Of a stretch of DNA of 64,000 nt, positions 20,672-30,388 are shown one piece after another. The DNA is from Sva-07 sp963743825 (GTDB taxonomy: Bacteria > Actinomycetota > Acidimicrobiia > Acidimicrobiales > Ilumatobacteraceae). The stretch lies in assembly GCA_963743825.1 (NCBI GenBank), contig CAVURC010000020.1, positions 324,817-388,816 of the forward strand, in the 5' to 3' direction. Position 1 is the first letter of the stretch, and the number at the start of each line of letters is the position of its first letter. The notes under the pieces are model-generated. The model ran no database searches. It worked only from the letters and a program-made list of their open reading frames with translations, and had not been told where the DNA came from. The position numbers and the translations under genes were made by a program.

Positions 20672-20772
20672 GGCGACCTCCTTGTTGATCCCAACGGTAC
20701 TCATGATCCGTGGCGGGGACATCGGGACCATCGTCCCTGGTGATCCGGCCCCCGCCGGGCGAGGCTGCCGGT
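20672..20772. promoter_or_regulatory. Divergent arsM / radical SAM control region
   Basis: 101 bases between two divergent starts. It contains GGGAC-CATC-GTCCC (20724-20737), a perfect 5-base inverted repeat, as the only clear symmetrical element. Operator function is a guess. Confidence 0.3.
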
Positions 20773-21940
20773 ATGCAACACGAGGCGGTCCGTTCGCTCC
20801 GGCACGGCACCGACGACCGGCCCTTCATCGTGTTCTGGGAAGTGACTCGCGCCTGCGGCCTGGCGTGCGCGCACTGCCGCGCCGACGCACTGCCCCACCG
20901 CGACCCTCGCGAGCTGTCGACGGTCGAGGCCCAGCGGCTGATCGACGACCTCGCCGCCTATGACGCACCACGACCGATCCTGGTACTCACCGGCGGCGAC
21001 CCGTTCGAACGTGACGATCTCGCCGAGCTGGTCCGATACGCAACGCAGCGTGGGCTCCACGTGTCGCTGTCACCGTCGGTCACTCCACGGCTCACGCCTG
21101 CCCGCTTGGCCGAGCTCCGGTCGGCGGGCGCATCGGCCGTGTCGCTCTCACTCGACGGCGCCCGACCGGAGACCCACGACGCGCTGCGGGGAATCGAGGG
21201 GACCTATCGCGACACCCTCCTCGCGGCGGCGCTGGTGCGCGACGCCGGCTTCCGCCTGCAGATCAACACCACGGTGCACGCCGGAAATGTCGACGAGCTG
21301 CCCGACCTGCTCGCCTGGCTCGTCGATCAGGACGTGTCGCTGTGGAGCGTGTTCGTGCTCGTCCCGACCGGTCGCGGCGCTGCAGATGCGCCCACTCGAC
21401 GCCGACGACACCGACGACGTGCTCCACTGGTTGCACGGAATCGGCGACATGCTGCCGGTCAAGACGACCGAAGCGCCGCAATTCCGGCGAGTGGCGGTGC
21501 AACGCGCTGCCGCGGCGCGCGAGGGAATACCCCTCGACGAGGCATTCCCGCCCGGCGGGCTCCGCAGGCGTCTGGTGGAGCGGACAGCTGCACTCGTCGG
21601 TGAGCGCCCCGCGCAACACCGCCGTCGCCCGCCGCTCGACGTCAACGCCGGACGCGGCGTCGCGTTCGTCGATCACACGGGTCGTGTTCACCCGAGCGGT
21701 TTCCTTCCGCTCGACGTCGGCGACGTCCGCGAGCTCCCGCTGTCGACCATCTACCGCACCTCACCGATGCTCCAGCGGCTCCGCGACGTCGAGTCGTACA
21801 CCGGTCGATGCGGGTATTGCGAGTACCGCTACGTCTGCGGTGGGTCGCGCTCGCGTGCGTACGCCGTGAGCGGCGACCCCTACGGTGACGATCCAGCGTG
21901 TGCTCACGTTCCCGCTCTCCCGGTGTCGTTCTCACACTGA
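20773..21940 (+). CDS. Radical SAM/SPASM protein (NirJ/TIGR04053-like), one frameshift
   Basis: The N-terminal domain has RACGLACAHCRA (Cys28, Cys32, Cys35), the CxxxCxxC that binds the radical SAM 4Fe-4S cluster, then LVLTGGDPF, the GGE-like SAM-binding motif. The C-terminal SPASM segment, GRCGYCEYRYVCGG followed by a cysteine near the end (DDPACAHV), would hold one or more auxiliary clusters. The frame changes once near 21385; with it restored the length is about 388 residues. Relatives modify peptides or tetrapyrroles, and this subgroup resembles proteins near haem or arsenic genes; the substrate is unknown. It diverges from arsM, so shared regulation is possible. ATG 20773 was chosen because homology begins right after it. 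Confidence 0.82.
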
Positions 21941-21993
21941 GCACCCAGGGTCGATCCGCAGCGCGCGTTGTCTGCATGGTCGCCTTCTCCGGT

Positions 21994-22935
21994 TCACGGA
22001 TGTGGGAGGCGCCCCGTCGGATTGTCGTCGCCAGCCGAGCCGGGCCAACGAAACACCACGTTGGTGTCGGACCACTGGGGCTCGTGCTCGTCGAGGTATG
22101 CGGCGAGCTCGTCGTCGCGATCCTCGGTCAGACACAGCCGGCGGCGAGCCGAGCGGACGCGCGAGGCGGTGTCGGCGGTAGCCGCGGCGAGTGATGGGCG
22201 CGGCACGTCCCACCGTTCGGCGTCGAGGCCGAGTCCGGCGAGCACCTCGGCGAGGTCGTCCGCGGTCGGCTCGGTCGGGCGTTCGAGCCCCCAGAAGTGG
22301 CGCCATGCGTCGTTCCAGGCCGACAGCGGATGGCGCGGTGGCAGCACGAGCACGACGGCGAGTCGTGCGTGTGCGGTCAGTGCGAGTAGGAACGGCTCGA
22401 TGTCGGCGACGTTGTAGGCGACGTGATGGCACACGACGACGTCGGCGACGGGGGTGACGATCGCGACGTCGGGCCAACGACCCTCGACGGTCATCGACTG
22501 CACCCCCACCACTGCGGCGGCACGTGTGAACTCGGCGAGCATCGCCGGGCTCTGGTCGACGCCGATCACCCGTTCGGCGGGCGGAACGAGCGACATCGCG
22601 GCGCGCCCGCCGCCGCAGCCGACGTCGAGCACCGAGCCGCTACTGGCAGGGAGCACCGCACGCGCGATCTCGGCGGCGCGAGCGTTCCGATCGAGGGTGT
22701 CGTCGACCACGAACATTTCCGTGTCGTGCTGCCAGGGCGACACGGGCGCTTGGGCGAGGATCTCCTCGGGAATCGCCCACCGCTCGAGCCGCTCGGCCCA
22801 CCGGGCCGCCGCCTGCGTGATGGTCGGTTCGCGGCCGGCCGGCACGTCATGGTCCGGGGCTGGCGACGGCGGCGACACGACCTCGACGCTAGTAGGCACT
22901 GGCCAGGATCTGAGCAGCTCAGTCGGCGCGGCCAT
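21994..22935 (-). CDS. Class I SAM-dependent methyltransferase
   Basis: About 313 residues. SAM-binding motif I is SVLDVGCGGGRAAMSL, with RVIGVDQSPAMLAEF as the acidic-loop strand and VADVVVCHHVAYNV as motif II. The C-terminal half ends with a helical segment (LTEDRDDELAAYL). The substrate is not apparent. The ATG at 22935 overlaps the end of the upstream phosphotransferase gene by 17 bases on the same strand, so the two are translationally coupled. An antibiotic- or metabolite-modifying pair is conceivable, but neither gene proves it. Confidence 0.8.
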   Translation of the reverse strand: MAAPTELLRSWPVPTSVEVVSPPSPAPDHDVPAGREPTITQAAARWAERLERWAIPEEILAQAPVSPWQHDTEMFVVDDTLDRNARAAEIARAVLPASSGSVLDVGCGGGRAAMSLVPPAERVIGVDQSPAMLAEFTRAAAVVGVQSMTVEGRWPDVAIVTPVADVVVCHHVAYNVADIEPFLLALTAHARLAVVLVLPPRHPLSAWNDAWRHFWGLERPTEPTADDLAEVLAGLGLDAERWDVPRPSLAAATADTASRVRSARRRLCLTEDRDDELAAYLDEHEPQWSDTNVVFRWPGSAGDDNPTGRLPHP

Positions 22936-23614
22936 GCGCGCTCGCGAATGCGCGTACTCGGTCCTTCTCGACGTCGAGCGTGTTCGGGTCCTGGAGTCGC
23001 TGCTCGCAGACACGGGCGATCCACCTGCGAGCGTCGTCGTCGAGGGGCGTGCCCTCGATGTAGCCGTTGGTGAGGGCGCGGCGAATCCTTCGCAGCACCG
23101 GCTTGAGTACGAGCGGTACGCCGTCGGGTGAGCTGGTGGCCATCACCATCCACGTGGTCATCTTGTCCGCCAGCGGGTCGCCGATTGCGACGTTGCTCCA
23201 GTCGATGACCATCGGTCCGGTGGCGGCGAGGATCACGTTGTCGGGGTGCAGGTCGAGGTGCAGGATCGCGTCGCCGTCGCTGAACCGTCGCAGCTCGATG
23301 CCGGCGGCGGGGATTCGGTGCAGACGTGTGTGCAACGCCTTCAACTCGCGCCCGATGGTGGCAGCACGCCATGGTTTCGACTTCACCACGTCGAGCATCG
23401 TCGGCCCGTCGAGCCGTTCCATCACGATGTCGATGCCGTCGGCGGAGAACACTTCCGGTACCGGTGCACCCTGGGCACGTAGGTACCGCATGGCATCGGC
23501 CTCCATCTCCACCGAGCGCGACTGGGTGATGCGGTAGCGGCGAAGCACGCGGCCGCCGCCGGCGTCGAACACGTCGGCTGCTCGTCCTCGAGCGATGAGC
23601 GGCAGATCGCTCAT
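22919..23614 (-). CDS. APH-family phosphotransferase (aminoglycoside/choline kinase-like)
   Basis: 231 residues from ATG 23614. The kinase-like core is clear: AILHLDLHPDNVILA is the catalytic loop (H-x-D-x4-N) and MVIDWSNVAIGDPLAD the metal-binding Asp motif; IVMERLDGPTMLDV is the hinge. It is shorter than typical APH(3') enzymes and may act on a small metabolite rather than a drug. It overlaps the methyltransferase start. The frame is open further upstream, but those residues are Arg/Pro-rich and poorly supported. Confidence 0.83.
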   Translation of the reverse strand: MSDLPLIARGRAADVFDAGGGRVLRRYRITQSRSVEMEADAMRYLRAQGAPVPEVFSADGIDIVMERLDGPTMLDVVKSKPWRAATIGRELKALHTRLHRIPAAGIELRRFSDGDAILHLDLHPDNVILAATGPMVIDWSNVAIGDPLADKMTTWMVMATSSPDGVPLVLKPVLRRIRRALTNGYIEGTPLDDDARRWIARVCEQRLQDPNTLDVEKDRVRAFASAHGRAD

Positions 23615-23747
23615 GGGGCACCGACTGCGAGGAGGCACGGCATCGCTGTTGAACATAGTGACCGGGAGTGGCGACCGTTGCACGAGTGCCCGCCTGCCCG
23701 GGCCACCTCGTAGATCAAGCCGCAGAGAGGGCCCGAACGGCGCGCCC

Positions 23748-24286
23748 TCAATCGTCAGACGTGCCCTGCATGTCGGTTCCACCTGCGTCACGCACGGGCA
23801 CGACGAGCCAGAGCCACGTCATGGAAAGTACGACAACCGCCGCAACCCCTGCTGCGGTACCGGCACCCGCGACGAATCGGAGCACGAACACCACACTGCC
23901 CAGCAACGATGCGCCGAACATCAGGATCCCCCCGCGCTGCGTCCGGATCGCCCAGACGAGCCGCGAACTGCGCCGGCGGCGGTCACCGACACGGTGAAAG
24001 GCAATCGGCGTCATCAGGCACACGATCGCAAGACAGCCTGTCGTGAGCGATATGGCCCACATGACCTCGCCCGCCGGTCCCATTCGACGAAACGACGGTT
24101 GAACGGCACGGTGACCAGGAACGCAACCAGGATCTGCACACCGGGCAGGAGGACCCTGTTCTCCTGGAGCAACGCGAAATATCGAGTTCGCAGTTCTTCC
24201 CTGTCGTCCTGATCGTCGAGCCGGTCCGCTGAGGCGTCTGCAGATGGAGTGGTCGGAGGAGACGACACGAGGTCGGATCTACCCAA
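23748..24286 (-). CDS. DUF6328-type membrane protein, one frameshift
   Basis: The two halves are read in different frames, joined near 24080. The first gives ALLQENRVLLPGVQILVAFL followed by FNRRFVEWD; the second continues with a membrane helix (ISLTTGCLAIVCLMTPIAF), HRVGDRRRRSSRLVW and two more helices. This is the usual layout of DUF6328: a charged N-terminus, four membrane segments and a basic loop. The function of the family is unknown. Length with the frame restored is ~179 residues. It lies 63 bases downstream of the YedI-like gene on the same strand. Confidence 0.65.
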
Positions 24287-24349
24287 CCGGCCCCACGCTG
24301 AAACCCGCAGTTCGCCGACGCGTTCCTCGAGACGGATGGAGCGACCCCT

Positions 24350-25282
24350 TCACGCCCTTCGACGATGCACGAGAGAAACAATGGCAACGACGATCAGGCC
24401 GACGACGAGACCGACGAGGGCGGAGATCAGCGTGTTGATCGTCCATGCGAGAACATCACCGACCGCGTCGAGGTCGGCCACCGACGTCTCGAGATCGTGC
24501 ACAAGGTCGTACGGGGCATGCCAACCGAGTTCCGCAGCGCCGACGAGCAAGATGTGCCCACCCACCCAGAGCATCGCCGCCATGCCGATGACCGAGAGCG
24601 CGCCCAACAGCTTGGGCATCGCAGACACCATGAGGCGCCCGACGCGCTGGGACGCGTCCGAGGGTCGCTGGCTGAGGGCCAAACCGAGATCATCCATCTT
24701 GACGATCAGCGCAACAACGCCATAGACGATCCCGGTGATCAACAGGGCAACCACCGCGAGAATGACCGCCCGCTGCACCAACCCCTCGTCGAGAACCTCT
24801 TTGAGGGCGATCACCATGATCTCTGCCGACAGGATGAAGTCGGTGCGCACCGCCCCGGCAACCACCTTCGCCTCGGCTTCGGGACCCTGGACGGCGGCGG
24901 GCAGTTGGTCGTCACCGCCGTGCCGGTGGGTCAGACGGTGGTAGATCTTCTCGGCGCCTTCGAAGCAGAGATACGTACCGCCGATCAACAAGATGATCTC
25001 GACCAACAACGGGGCAACGGCGCTCAGAATCAGCGCGGCGGGCAAGATCAACAGCAGCTTGTTACGTAGCGATCCCTTCGCGATCTTTCCGATGATGGGC
25101 AGCTCGCGGTTCGCGGCGAGACCCTGCACATAGGCCGGCGTGACGGCCGTGTCGTCCACCACCACACCTGCGGCCTTCGCGCTCGCGCGGCCGGCGGCAG
25201 CGCCGACGTCGTCAACCGACGCCGCCGCCAACTTGGCGAGCGCAGCGACGTCGTCGAGTAGTGCGGCAAGCCCGCCTGCCAT
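24350..25282 (-). CDS. DUF808/YedI-family inner membrane protein
   Basis: 310 residues, clean frame. The N-terminal block MAGGLAALLDDVAALAKLAA and the following VVVDDTAVTPAYVQGL are the DUF808 (YedI) signature. A basic linker, four to six hydrophobic helices, and a polar loop with EKIYHRLTHRHGGDD follow. The family is widespread and has no established biochemical role. It may be co-transcribed with the DUF6328 gene downstream. Confidence 0.88.
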   Translation of the reverse strand: MAGGLAALLDDVAALAKLAAASVDDVGAAAGRASAKAAGVVVDDTAVTPAYVQGLAANRELPIIGKIAKGSLRNKLLLILPAALILSAVAPLLVEIILLIGGTYLCFEGAEKIYHRLTHRHGGDDQLPAAVQGPEAEAKVVAGAVRTDFILSAEIMVIALKEVLDEGLVQRAVILAVVALLITGIVYGVVALIVKMDDLGLALSQRPSDASQRVGRLMVSAMPKLLGALSVIGMAAMLWVGGHILLVGAAELGWHAPYDLVHDLETSVADLDAVGDVLAWTINTLISALVGLVVGLIVVAIVSLVHRRRA

Positions 25283-25371
25283 GGTGCTCCTTCGCTGCGG
25301 ATCGGACGGCGACGACGCTAATGGGGAATGAAGGTCCTGCGGTGTCCAGATTCGCCCACGAGCAACGTGGA

Positions 25372-25674
25372 TCAGATGCCGAGGACGGCTCGCAGGCCTT
25401 CGTCGATGTCGCCAATCAGTACCTCGGCCAGCCTGCCGGCCTGTGGTCCGAGGAGCGACTCCTCGCTACCACGGCGCGGAACGCTCCATCCGCTCCAACG
25501 CTCCCCCTGTTGAGGTTCGTCATTCGCAAGCTCGGCGTCAGCCAACAGCTGCTGGGCGAGACCCACCGCAGAGTGGGTAGCGGCGTGATGGCAAAGGCGG
25601 AGAGCGCCACCCCGCTCACATGGACGCGAGGTTCGTAGCCGAGCGAGCTGCCGTCGGCGCCGTTCGGAGAGCAC
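25372..25674 (-). CDS. Uncertain small ORF
   Basis: I do not recognise it. The last ~50 residues (including LLGPQAGRLAEVLIGDIDEG) have a natural composition, whereas the first ~40 are Arg-rich. It may be a fragment of a broken gene or chance. The stretch 25283-25692 holds nothing else I can support. Confidence 0.25.
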   Translation of the reverse strand: MLSERRRRQLARLRTSRPCERGGALRLCHHAATHSAVGLAQQLLADAELANDEPQQGERWSGWSVPRRGSEESLLGPQAGRLAEVLIGDIDEGLRAVLGI

Positions 25675-25692
25675 GAAGCCGTGCGGCCGAGC

Positions 25693-26487
25693 TCACGTCG
25701 TTGGCGTGGACGGCGGCTGGCGGTCCCATGGCCACCGTTTCTTGAGGAACCGGAACGCACCCGTGAAGCCTCCCACGACGATGACCAGGCCACTCACGGC
25801 ACCCCAGAAAGGATCCGACCAGAACTCGCCCCATCGGTCTCCGAGCGACTTGGGCTCGGCATCGACCGAGATGCTTACGGTGGTGTCGTCGGGCCCGATC
25901 GGGATCCGTTCGCCTCCACCGGGTGCGTCGACGAAGGCCCGCAGACGCAATGACAGGGGAAGTGCAGAGCCGTTGATCTCGGGCTTCACCTGCCACGCCC
26001 ACGTGATCTTGTCGGTCTCCAGGAATGAACGCGCCTGCCAACCTTCGGGCTGGATCTCGAAGTCTGGTCCGACGAGACTCGCCTCGACTACACAAGCGAG
26101 ACTGACGGACAACGTCACGATGGGTTCACCGCCCGCGAGCGAGACAGGGGGCTGAACACCGCTGGCGCTGGCAACCGCTTCGACCGTCTCGGGCTGGCCC
26201 TCTGTCATCTGCTTGCTCGGTTGGAAGGTGAACGTCGCGTGGTCGGCGCGCTCAGAACACTGCTGTAACGCCTTGTCGAGGTCGCTTTCCGTAAAGGGCA
26301 CGGTGACTGGCGGCACTGTGGTGGTCAACGGTTCGGTGTCGGGGGCGCCGCTGGAATCATCAGCGGCGTCACATGCAACGAGTGAGAGCAGCACGGCAAT
26401 GAGAACCACCGGGCACCCTGCACGGGCACGCTGACGGCGCCGTTCGTTCCGCCTCAGCGCGTCCGCTGTGCGCTCCGCTGGCCCCAT
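25693..26487 (-). CDS. Putative lipoprotein with C-terminal membrane anchor
   Basis: 264 residues from ATG 26487. A twin-basic N-terminus leads to VVLIAVLLSLVACDAADDSS, a lipobox (LVAC) after a hydrophobic core, so export and lipid attachment at the cysteine are expected. After a Thr/Pro spacer (PLTTTVPPVTVPF) comes an extracytoplasmic domain of beta-rich appearance, then a hydrophobic helix (FWGAVSGLVIVVGGFTGAF) and a basic tail (RFLKKRWPW) that would sit in the cytoplasm. Having both a lipobox and a C-terminal anchor is uncommon. I know no family. Neighbours on the same strand are membrane proteins and DUF5995. Confidence 0.6.
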   Translation of the reverse strand: MGPAERTADALRRNERRRQRARAGCPVVLIAVLLSLVACDAADDSSGAPDTEPLTTTVPPVTVPFTESDLDKALQQCSERADHATFTFQPSKQMTEGQPETVEAVASASGVQPPVSLAGGEPIVTLSVSLACVVEASLVGPDFEIQPEGWQARSFLETDKITWAWQVKPEINGSALPLSLRLRAFVDAPGGGERIPIGPDDTTVSISVDAEPKSLGDRWGEFWSDPFWGAVSGLVIVVGGFTGAFRFLKKRWPWDRQPPSTPTT

Positions 26488-26829
26488 GCGTTCATCCTGT
26501 TCGCCGTACTCAGGTGTCCGCCCGCGTATCGATGCTAGCTCAGCGCGACCGTGCACCTTTCGCACGTGCACGTCCTCGGGCTTGAGTACTACGTCGAAAC
26601 CGGCGGAATCGCGCTCGGTGCGCTCACCAGCCGAGGGCGAGTGGCATCGGTGTCGTCGTGCCACACCTTCGGCCCCTGATCGCGCAGCCGGCGTTCCTCC
26701 ACGTGAGCGCACCATTACGTGCGACTGTACCGGTAGCCGTTTGTCCGACCAGCGCAACAGATCCCGTGAACTCGACCTCCGTGCTCACAATACTGAAGGT
26801 GAGGTTCAGCATGATGAAGCCGCATTGAG
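26488..26829. other. Gap with a possible gene fragment
   Basis: No supported gene. On the minus strand, about 26811-26630 encodes a beta-strand-like stretch (MLNLTFSIVSTEVEFTGSVA), which could be the end of a decayed gene, but it has no recognisable family. Confidence 0.3.
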
Positions 26830-27781
26830 TCACGACGCTGCGTCGGAGAGGATCTCGATGACGTCCGATGGGTGCCGTTTCTCGGTCAGCCGAACCCCCA
26901 GTAGTCCGGTGGACGCAACCCACCCCGGTCGGAGGACCCGTGTTCCGAGTCGGCTCACTGCCCGATCCTGATCAACGATCCGTTGCGCTGCGGTCGACTT
27001 GCTCATCAGGGCCAGTTCGGTGGCGAACCGCCATGCTTCCTCGCGGGCACGGGCGATGCTGAAGTTGACGACCGCACGGTCCGCGTCGCCGCCAACGTCA
27101 TCGAAGAACCGGTAAAGCGGCGACACGTGGTTCAACCCATCCTGGACCACCTGCACGAGTCCGGCCAGCACGTTGTTGATCTGTGTGAAGTCTGGCTCCA
27201 GCTCGACAATCTCGGTTCCTGGAGCGACGGCGGCGCAGGCGATTCCGAGGTCCAGATTGATGTGTGCGTTCATGCCAAGCAGTAGGTGTTGCAGAACCGT
27301 CGGTCGCCACGTCTGCGTGGCGCGGAACGCCACCTGCCACGATTCCGTTGGCAGCCCACCGCAACGGTGGAGCCGCATTGCATCGAGGTACCGGCGGGCA
27401 AACGCGATCGTCAGCTCGCTCAAACGGTCTGGCGTCGCGAACGTTCCCTCGGCCAGTCCGCGCTCGACGTTTCTGGTGACCCCGAGGTACATCGCTGCGA
27501 AGTAGCCGTTGGCGTCGTCGTGCTCACGGGCGTCGGCGACGACCGCGCTCATCTCCTCGACGAGTTCACCGATCATCTCGACGCGGGATCGATCGGGTGG
27601 CCCAGGCGCCACTGCAGTCGGCGCCAAGCGGACGAGTCGCACGACCGATGTTCGCGATCTGAGCTGACCGCTTGCTCTCACGGAAGATCGTCGTGCCCAA
27701 TTCCCAGCCGACCGGGATGACGTGCCGCTTCCAGAGACGGAGCGCATCTGCGACAGACCGGGTGGTCGACCACAACGACAT
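26830..27781 (-). CDS. DUF5995-family protein, probable N-terminal frameshift
   Basis: The certain part starts at Met (27576): EMIGELVEEMSAVVADA, then YFAAMYLGVTRNVERGL, a GMNAHINLDLGIACAAV motif, FTQINNVLAGLVQVVQ and a C-terminal helical half. The ACMNAHINxDL-type motif is the DUF5995 hallmark; the family is frequent in actinobacteria and of unknown function. Upstream, another frame from 27781 (SLWSTTRSVADALRLWKRHV) has coding character and would join near 27660, so the true start is probably ATG 27781. It is divergent from the TIR gene, 95 bases away. No catalytic residues can be named. Confidence 0.68.
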
Positions 27782-27876
27782 GTCACGATTCTGACACGGA
27801 CGAACGCAATGTGTGGGAGAATTACCACTCTTCGTCGCCGAAGGACGAAGAGATTGAATGTCCGATCGGAGGTCCG

Positions 27877-28887
27877 ATGCCGAGACTGCAGCAGGACAAG
27901 TTCAACGTGTTCGTGAGCCACAAGTCCGATGACAAGGACCTTGCGAACCTAGTCGCCGGGGAGCTGCGCAAACTCGCCCCCGACGTCATCGAGTGCTGGG
28001 TGTCCGGCGAGGCGCTGATCGCTGGCGCTGACTGGGACCGCCAGATCAAAAAGCAGCTCGCACAGAGCCATCTTCTCATCCTCTTGTTCACCACTCCGCG
28101 TCACACGTGGGACTGGTGTCTGTACGAAGTCGGACTGTTCGTCCGCTTCGAGGCGGACGACGTGGTGTCGGTGGCCTGTCTGTTCGACCCGAACGGGCTG
28201 CCACCCGCACCGCTCAATCAAGTGCAGTGCGTACGCGCGTTGCCTGAATACGTCGCCGCGCAGCTCATTCGCCCCATCTGCACGCAGACCTGGAACATGT
28301 CAGACACGTGGCAGCGCGGTGCGCTCGTGCCGAATGTGTCCGACGACGTCGTCAACGCTGCAGCGGAACGGATCGCAGAAGGGTTCGCCCGCGTCCTGAA
28401 CCAGTCGGCATCCGGTCAGGGCCCTGACATCGTGCGGTACCGGCCGTGTCACCGCGTCGTGCTCGATCTCACACAATGCGCAGAGACCGACGCCACGGGA
28501 GGACTCCCGTTGAACGCTCACGTGGTCGAAGGGATCGATGACACCACCAGCTACACGCTGTCGCTGTTCAGGGCCCACGATGGTAAGTCGGCATGGACCT
28601 GGGGAGACCTCGTCGACGAGGTCGACGGCCGCGATTCGAACTGGCTCCGCGATCTGAACCAGAGTTTCGTGCAGAGTCTGACCCGCCACCTCTGGTCACC
28701 GTCCATGGAGGTGATGGAGGTCTGGCAGCCGGACTTCGATCGGCGTCGCACGTACCGTCCGATGATCTACGAAGTCGCACGGCGCGTGAGCGACGACAAG
28801 CCGGTGGAGGTGACGATTCTGCTTCTACCCGATGGCGCTCCGCACGCCGGTCATGCCGGTGCTCGCTCTGATCCGTCGTTGACGTAG
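27877..28887 (+). CDS. TIR-domain protein (putative NAD+-consuming effector)
   Basis: 336 residues from ATG 27877, with GGAGG just upstream. The TIR domain spans residues ~8-150: FNVFVSHKSDDKDLAN (strand A and first loop), ECWVSGEALIAGADW (BB loop region), LLILLFTTPRHTWDWCLYEV, in which Glu84 of the W-C-x-x-E motif is the expected NADase glutamate. The C-terminal ~180 residues, including YTLSLFRAHDGKSAWTWGDL and SMEVMEVWQPDF, match no family I know and may be the sensor or oligomerisation part. Bacterial TIR effectors deplete NAD+ or make ADP-ribose signals on phage infection. It stands alone on its strand, but a degraded inverted piece lies at ~39.8 kb, past the CHAT gene. Confidence 0.85.
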   Translation: MPRLQQDKFNVFVSHKSDDKDLANLVAGELRKLAPDVIECWVSGEALIAGADWDRQIKKQLAQSHLLILLFTTPRHTWDWCLYEVGLFVRFEADDVVSVACLFDPNGLPPAPLNQVQCVRALPEYVAAQLIRPICTQTWNMSDTWQRGALVPNVSDDVVNAAAERIAEGFARVLNQSASGQGPDIVRYRPCHRVVLDLTQCAETDATGGLPLNAHVVEGIDDTTSYTLSLFRAHDGKSAWTWGDLVDEVDGRDSNWLRDLNQSFVQSLTRHLWSPSMEVMEVWQPDFDRRRTYRPMIYEVARRVSDDKPVEVTILLLPDGAPHAGHAGARSDPSLT

Positions 28888-29077
28888 CGCTCTTCGAACT
28901 CGTCGCCACGTTTCATGTGTCATCGACACAAGACCGGCGCTGTCATCACCCACCGGTTTGGCGCCAACCGGCTTGTGTGTCTGCTCGAACTCCTCGCGTG
29001 TCACCCCGTATGACCCATCGCTTCCCGGCCGTCGAACACGTGGCTCAGCTGAGAAGGGACGATCGAGACCGAGTGCG

Positions 29078-30073
29078 TCAGCCGTTCGTGCGTACGACGT
29101 TCGAGCGAAGTCGGAACGCACGCTGGAGGAGAGCGAACCAGAACGCGGCACCGACCGACAGGGCTGCAGCAGTGATGAGCCATCCGATGATCGTTCCGGC
29201 AATCGCGCGTCCGTCCTCGAAACCACACAACACCGTGCTGTCGTTCTGGTCCACACACGTGCGCCAGAGGACGGGGAGCCCGGTGTCAACCACCTGGCCA
29301 ACCGCGTCTTCGACGCACGTCGGGTTCGTGCAGTCCTGGATGTTCTCCTGGGCGGTCTGCGTCGCGGCGAGCTGGACAACGGTCTCGCGTACGACATCGT
29401 TCTCATACAGATCGACCGTGACGTTCACGGCACTTACGTTGAACAGCACCGCTACGAGTAGTCCGTACCCGACCATTGCGACACGGGTCCGCTGCTTGTA
29501 CCACGCGGAAACGCGCTCCATGCCATCGTTGAACCATTCTCCGATCGCCTGGCGAAACTGAAGAACGTTGCCCTGTGATTCTTCATAGAGCAACTGGAAC
29601 TGCGAGCGCAGTGGCCGCGGCAGATTACCGATCTCAATGCCGAGCTTGTCCCATTGCTTGTTCCCCTCGCCGTCGTTCGGAGTCAGGATGTCGACGAGGG
29701 CTCGGGCGAAGTCAGTCGACGGGATGAAGCTCACCCTGCTCGGCTTGTTCAACCGAGCGGGGTCGAGCCGACCAATCGCCGGATGGTCGAACAGGCGCGC
29801 CGCCAAGGTGCCATCACCGACGCTCTGCGGTCTGCCGGTGTCGAGCCCAGACTGCACCCGGGACGGCGCTGCGGCCAATCGCACCGTGATCCTTTCCGAC
29901 CGAGGTGCCACCTCGGACTCATCCAGCATGCGACTGATCGAGGCCCACAGCGCCTTGGCCCGAGTGTTGAGGATCTTTCGGACGAACTCGTTGATGCCCG
30001 ACACAGCCAAGCTGCACACGAAGAAGACGAACGTCAACCCGATGACGACGTCGAGGATGCTGTTCGCAAGCAT
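29078..30073 (-). CDS. Three-helix membrane protein of unknown function
   Basis: 331 residues from ATG 30073. One N-terminal membrane helix (ILDVVIGLTFVFFVCSLAVS) is followed by a long soluble part rich in charged helices (residues ~35-200) including KQWDKLGIEIGNLPRPL. A second helix (MVGYGLLVAVLFNVSAVNV), a loop with paired cysteines (CTNPTCVED, RTCVDQ, LCGFEDG), and a last helix (GTIIGWLITAAALSVGAAFW) follow. The four loop cysteines suggest an extracytoplasmic disulfide-bonded segment. I know no family. It is divergent from the peptidase-patatin-CHAT operon and lies between it and the TIR gene, so it may be the membrane component of that system. Confidence 0.7.
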   Translation of the reverse strand: MLANSILDVVIGLTFVFFVCSLAVSGINEFVRKILNTRAKALWASISRMLDESEVAPRSERITVRLAAAPSRVQSGLDTGRPQSVGDGTLAARLFDHPAIGRLDPARLNKPSRVSFIPSTDFARALVDILTPNDGEGNKQWDKLGIEIGNLPRPLRSQFQLLYEESQGNVLQFRQAIGEWFNDGMERVSAWYKQRTRVAMVGYGLLVAVLFNVSAVNVTVDLYENDVVRETVVQLAATQTAQENIQDCTNPTCVEDAVGQVVDTGLPVLWRTCVDQNDSTVLCGFEDGRAIAGTIIGWLITAAALSVGAAFWFALLQRAFRLRSNVVRTNG

Positions 30074-30388
30074 GGCTGAACCCCAGTTCTGCGGCATCGA
30101 CCTCAACCATTGCCGCTCACTCGTCTACCTAGGCATCCTCGGACCCCTACGTCAAGTGTCTCGGGTGGCGAACTCGAATGCCCGGGGCGGTCGCATCGAC
30201 GCCGAGTGTGACGGCTGTCCTCTTCACGGACTGCGCCGAATCGGCTACTCTGAGTAGCCAGCGGGGTCTTTCTGCCAGACTGTTCTCGGCCGGCCCTCGG
30301 GGAAGGGGTTCAGCATGCGCACTCCTGCATCGGAGGTCGCTGTTCGATCGAGGCGGCGACACGCTCGCCGCCCAGCGGAACGTCGTCA
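30074..30388. promoter_or_regulatory. Divergent intergenic region before the peptidase-patatin-CHAT operon
   Basis: 315 bases with no gene. It must hold the promoters of the membrane protein (minus) and the operon (plus). I see no strong inverted repeat or sigma-type consensus that I would defend. Confidence 0.4.

Noticed and set aside
28917..29561. Plus-strand ORFs over the three-helix membrane protein
   Set aside because: The minus-strand frame has three clear membrane helices and a sensible start; the plus-strand products are Arg/Thr/Ser-rich shadows.
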